From: Cerasicoccus frondis
GTDB lineage: Bacteria > Verrucomicrobiota > Verrucomicrobiia > Opitutales > Cerasicoccaceae
Direction of reading: 5' to 3'
NCBI GenBank assembly: GCA_031296915.1
Contig: JAVDPC010000025.1
Coordinates: forward strand, 29,233-93,232
DNA length: 64,000 bases
Below are positions 63,406 to 64,000 of this stretch, piece by piece (position 1 is the stretch's first letter; every line of letters starts with the position of its first letter). Made by a program: the position numbers and the translations under genes. The notes beneath the pieces were generated by a model, which searched no databases, was not told the DNA's origin, and was given only the letters and a program-made list of their open reading frames with translations.

Positions 63406-64000
63406 AAGGCGGCGCAAAGACGCCGGCCCGGAAGCCTGCTTGGCTCAGGTAGAAATCGGGCGCTGACAACTAGCGGGGGACGCCGTGCGTCGCCAAAGTC
63501 AGCGTGGGTAAAGTGGTCGGTGAGGCGCGACGCTATGGAGGGCGCAGCGTGCGGAGCCGGTTGTCGATGAGGTGATTCATGACGGACATTTTATCAACGA
63601 TCCGCCGAATTGAAAATGGCTCAGTTGGCTCAGTTGCTTCAGTTGGCTTGATTGGCTCAGTTGGCCACTTTTTTTAACTTTGCATCGCAAAGTAATACGA
63701 GTGGGCGCCAGTCAGTAGCTTTCACTGGCTCTGAATATTAGTGAGTAGCTCTGACTAATAGTAAAATGGGCCTGCGGGGCCCCGATTTCGGCGCCGCGTA
63801 GAAATTTTTTTGAAAAATTTTCTAAAATATTTCGGTTGCTCAAGGTTGGGGTCCCGCCTTCAGGAGGGACTCCAACCAACTCCGCTATTTCAATGCAACC
63901 CCGCTGACGGCGACTTGGTTTATCTAGAGATAACATGAAGTTGCCGGGTCCAGCACTTGCTCAACCCGGCAACCGATGATAGATATAAAACAACACCTGG
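63406..64000. other. 595-base region without a gene, rich in palindromes
   Basis: No credible coding sequence was found; short frames here are interrupted or lack family features. Visible structures are nested stems at 63461-63504 (CGCTGAC with GTCAGCG, GACGC with GCGTC), a 9-bp tandem array at 63616-63666, a hairpin ACTTTGC-ATC-GCAAAGT at 63677-63693, an imperfect hairpin at 63844-63877 (GGTTGG..CCAACC) and a perfect 9-bp stem TTGCCGGGT with ACCCGGCAA at 63941-63972. Confidence 0.6.
63616..63666. repeat. 9-bp tandem repeat array
   Basis: The array consists of about five imperfect units of TTGGCTCAG: the first is partial, then TTGGCTCAG, TTGCTTCAG, TTGGCTTGA, TTGGCTCAG and a terminal TTGGCC. 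Unit positions are 63625, 63634, 63643 and 63652. The period is a multiple of three, but no reading frame uses it. Confidence 0.75.

Noticed and set aside
63616-63666. CRISPR-like array
   Set aside because: Units are 9 bp, contiguous and without spacers; no cas genes are nearby.
63941-63972. Integron attC site
   Set aside because: Only one short hairpin is present, without the conserved core-site pairs or a neighbouring integrase.

Overview
The window looks like a chromosomal segment of a member of the Verrucomicrobiota, probably class Opitutae (Puniceicoccales-like) and probably marine or polysaccharide-degrading. This is inferred from protein content: a very large prepilin-like protein of the Verru_Chthon cassette A type, a PEP-CTERM protein, secreted enzymes carrying discoidin, FN3 and LamG modules with a terminal DxDxDG segment, and several FecR-domain proteins. 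No rRNA, tRNA, CRISPR array or prophage was seen. Many genes lack an obvious Shine-Dalgarno sequence and several start at GTG or TTG.

Bases 1-14127 (all + strand) form a polysaccharide-directed block: a 5'-truncated clan GH-A hydrolase, a multidomain esterase, a TPR lipoprotein, a membrane-anchored sugar-type solute-binding protein, a BNR-type beta-propeller, the large Verru_Chthon-like protein and a small secreted partner. No permease, ATPase or regulator lies with them. Bases 14150-18389 hold homoserine dehydrogenase (hom), a tandem pair of 234-residue membrane-anchored proteins and an MFS transporter. Bases 18508-27284 read as one minus-strand operon: flavin reductase, CusB/CzcB-like adaptor, CusA/CzcA-like pump, a secreted protein of unknown function and a C39-like peptidase with an SHD1-type N-terminus.

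Bases 27396-33232 carry a FecR-domain protein, a polyphosphate-glucokinase-like ROK kinase, a 46-residue secreted peptide, a dihydrolipoamide-dehydrogenase-like flavoprotein, a HIT protein, a hypothetical protein, nrdR and trpG/pabA. Bases 33628-50337 are mostly housekeeping and signalling genes: tgt, an orphan NarL-type regulator, glnS, msrB, lpxI, a second FecR-domain protein, leuS, a PEP-CTERM protein, a VWA protein, a RCK potassium channel and a histidine kinase/OmpR-type regulator pair. A Nif11-type leader peptide gene is divergent from an O-methyltransferase at 50384-51888.

Bases 51971-58520 are translation genes (rpmI, rplT, pheS, pheT, gatC, gatA) in which a four-helix-bundle gene has been inserted between pheS and pheT. 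An RlmI-like methyltransferase, a membrane protein and a TPR-membrane/TPR-AAA gene pair follow.

The clearest unannotated structure is a 268-bp MITE-like element present twice (38661-38932 and 63134-63405), with terminal inverted repeats and TA target duplications typical of IS630/Tc1-mariner transposition. A relic of one end lies at 18491-18510. One full copy and the relic sit exactly in the stop codon of a gene, where the element's first base after TA regenerates TAG. The last 600 bases of the window hold no gene but carry several palindromes and a 9-bp tandem array.
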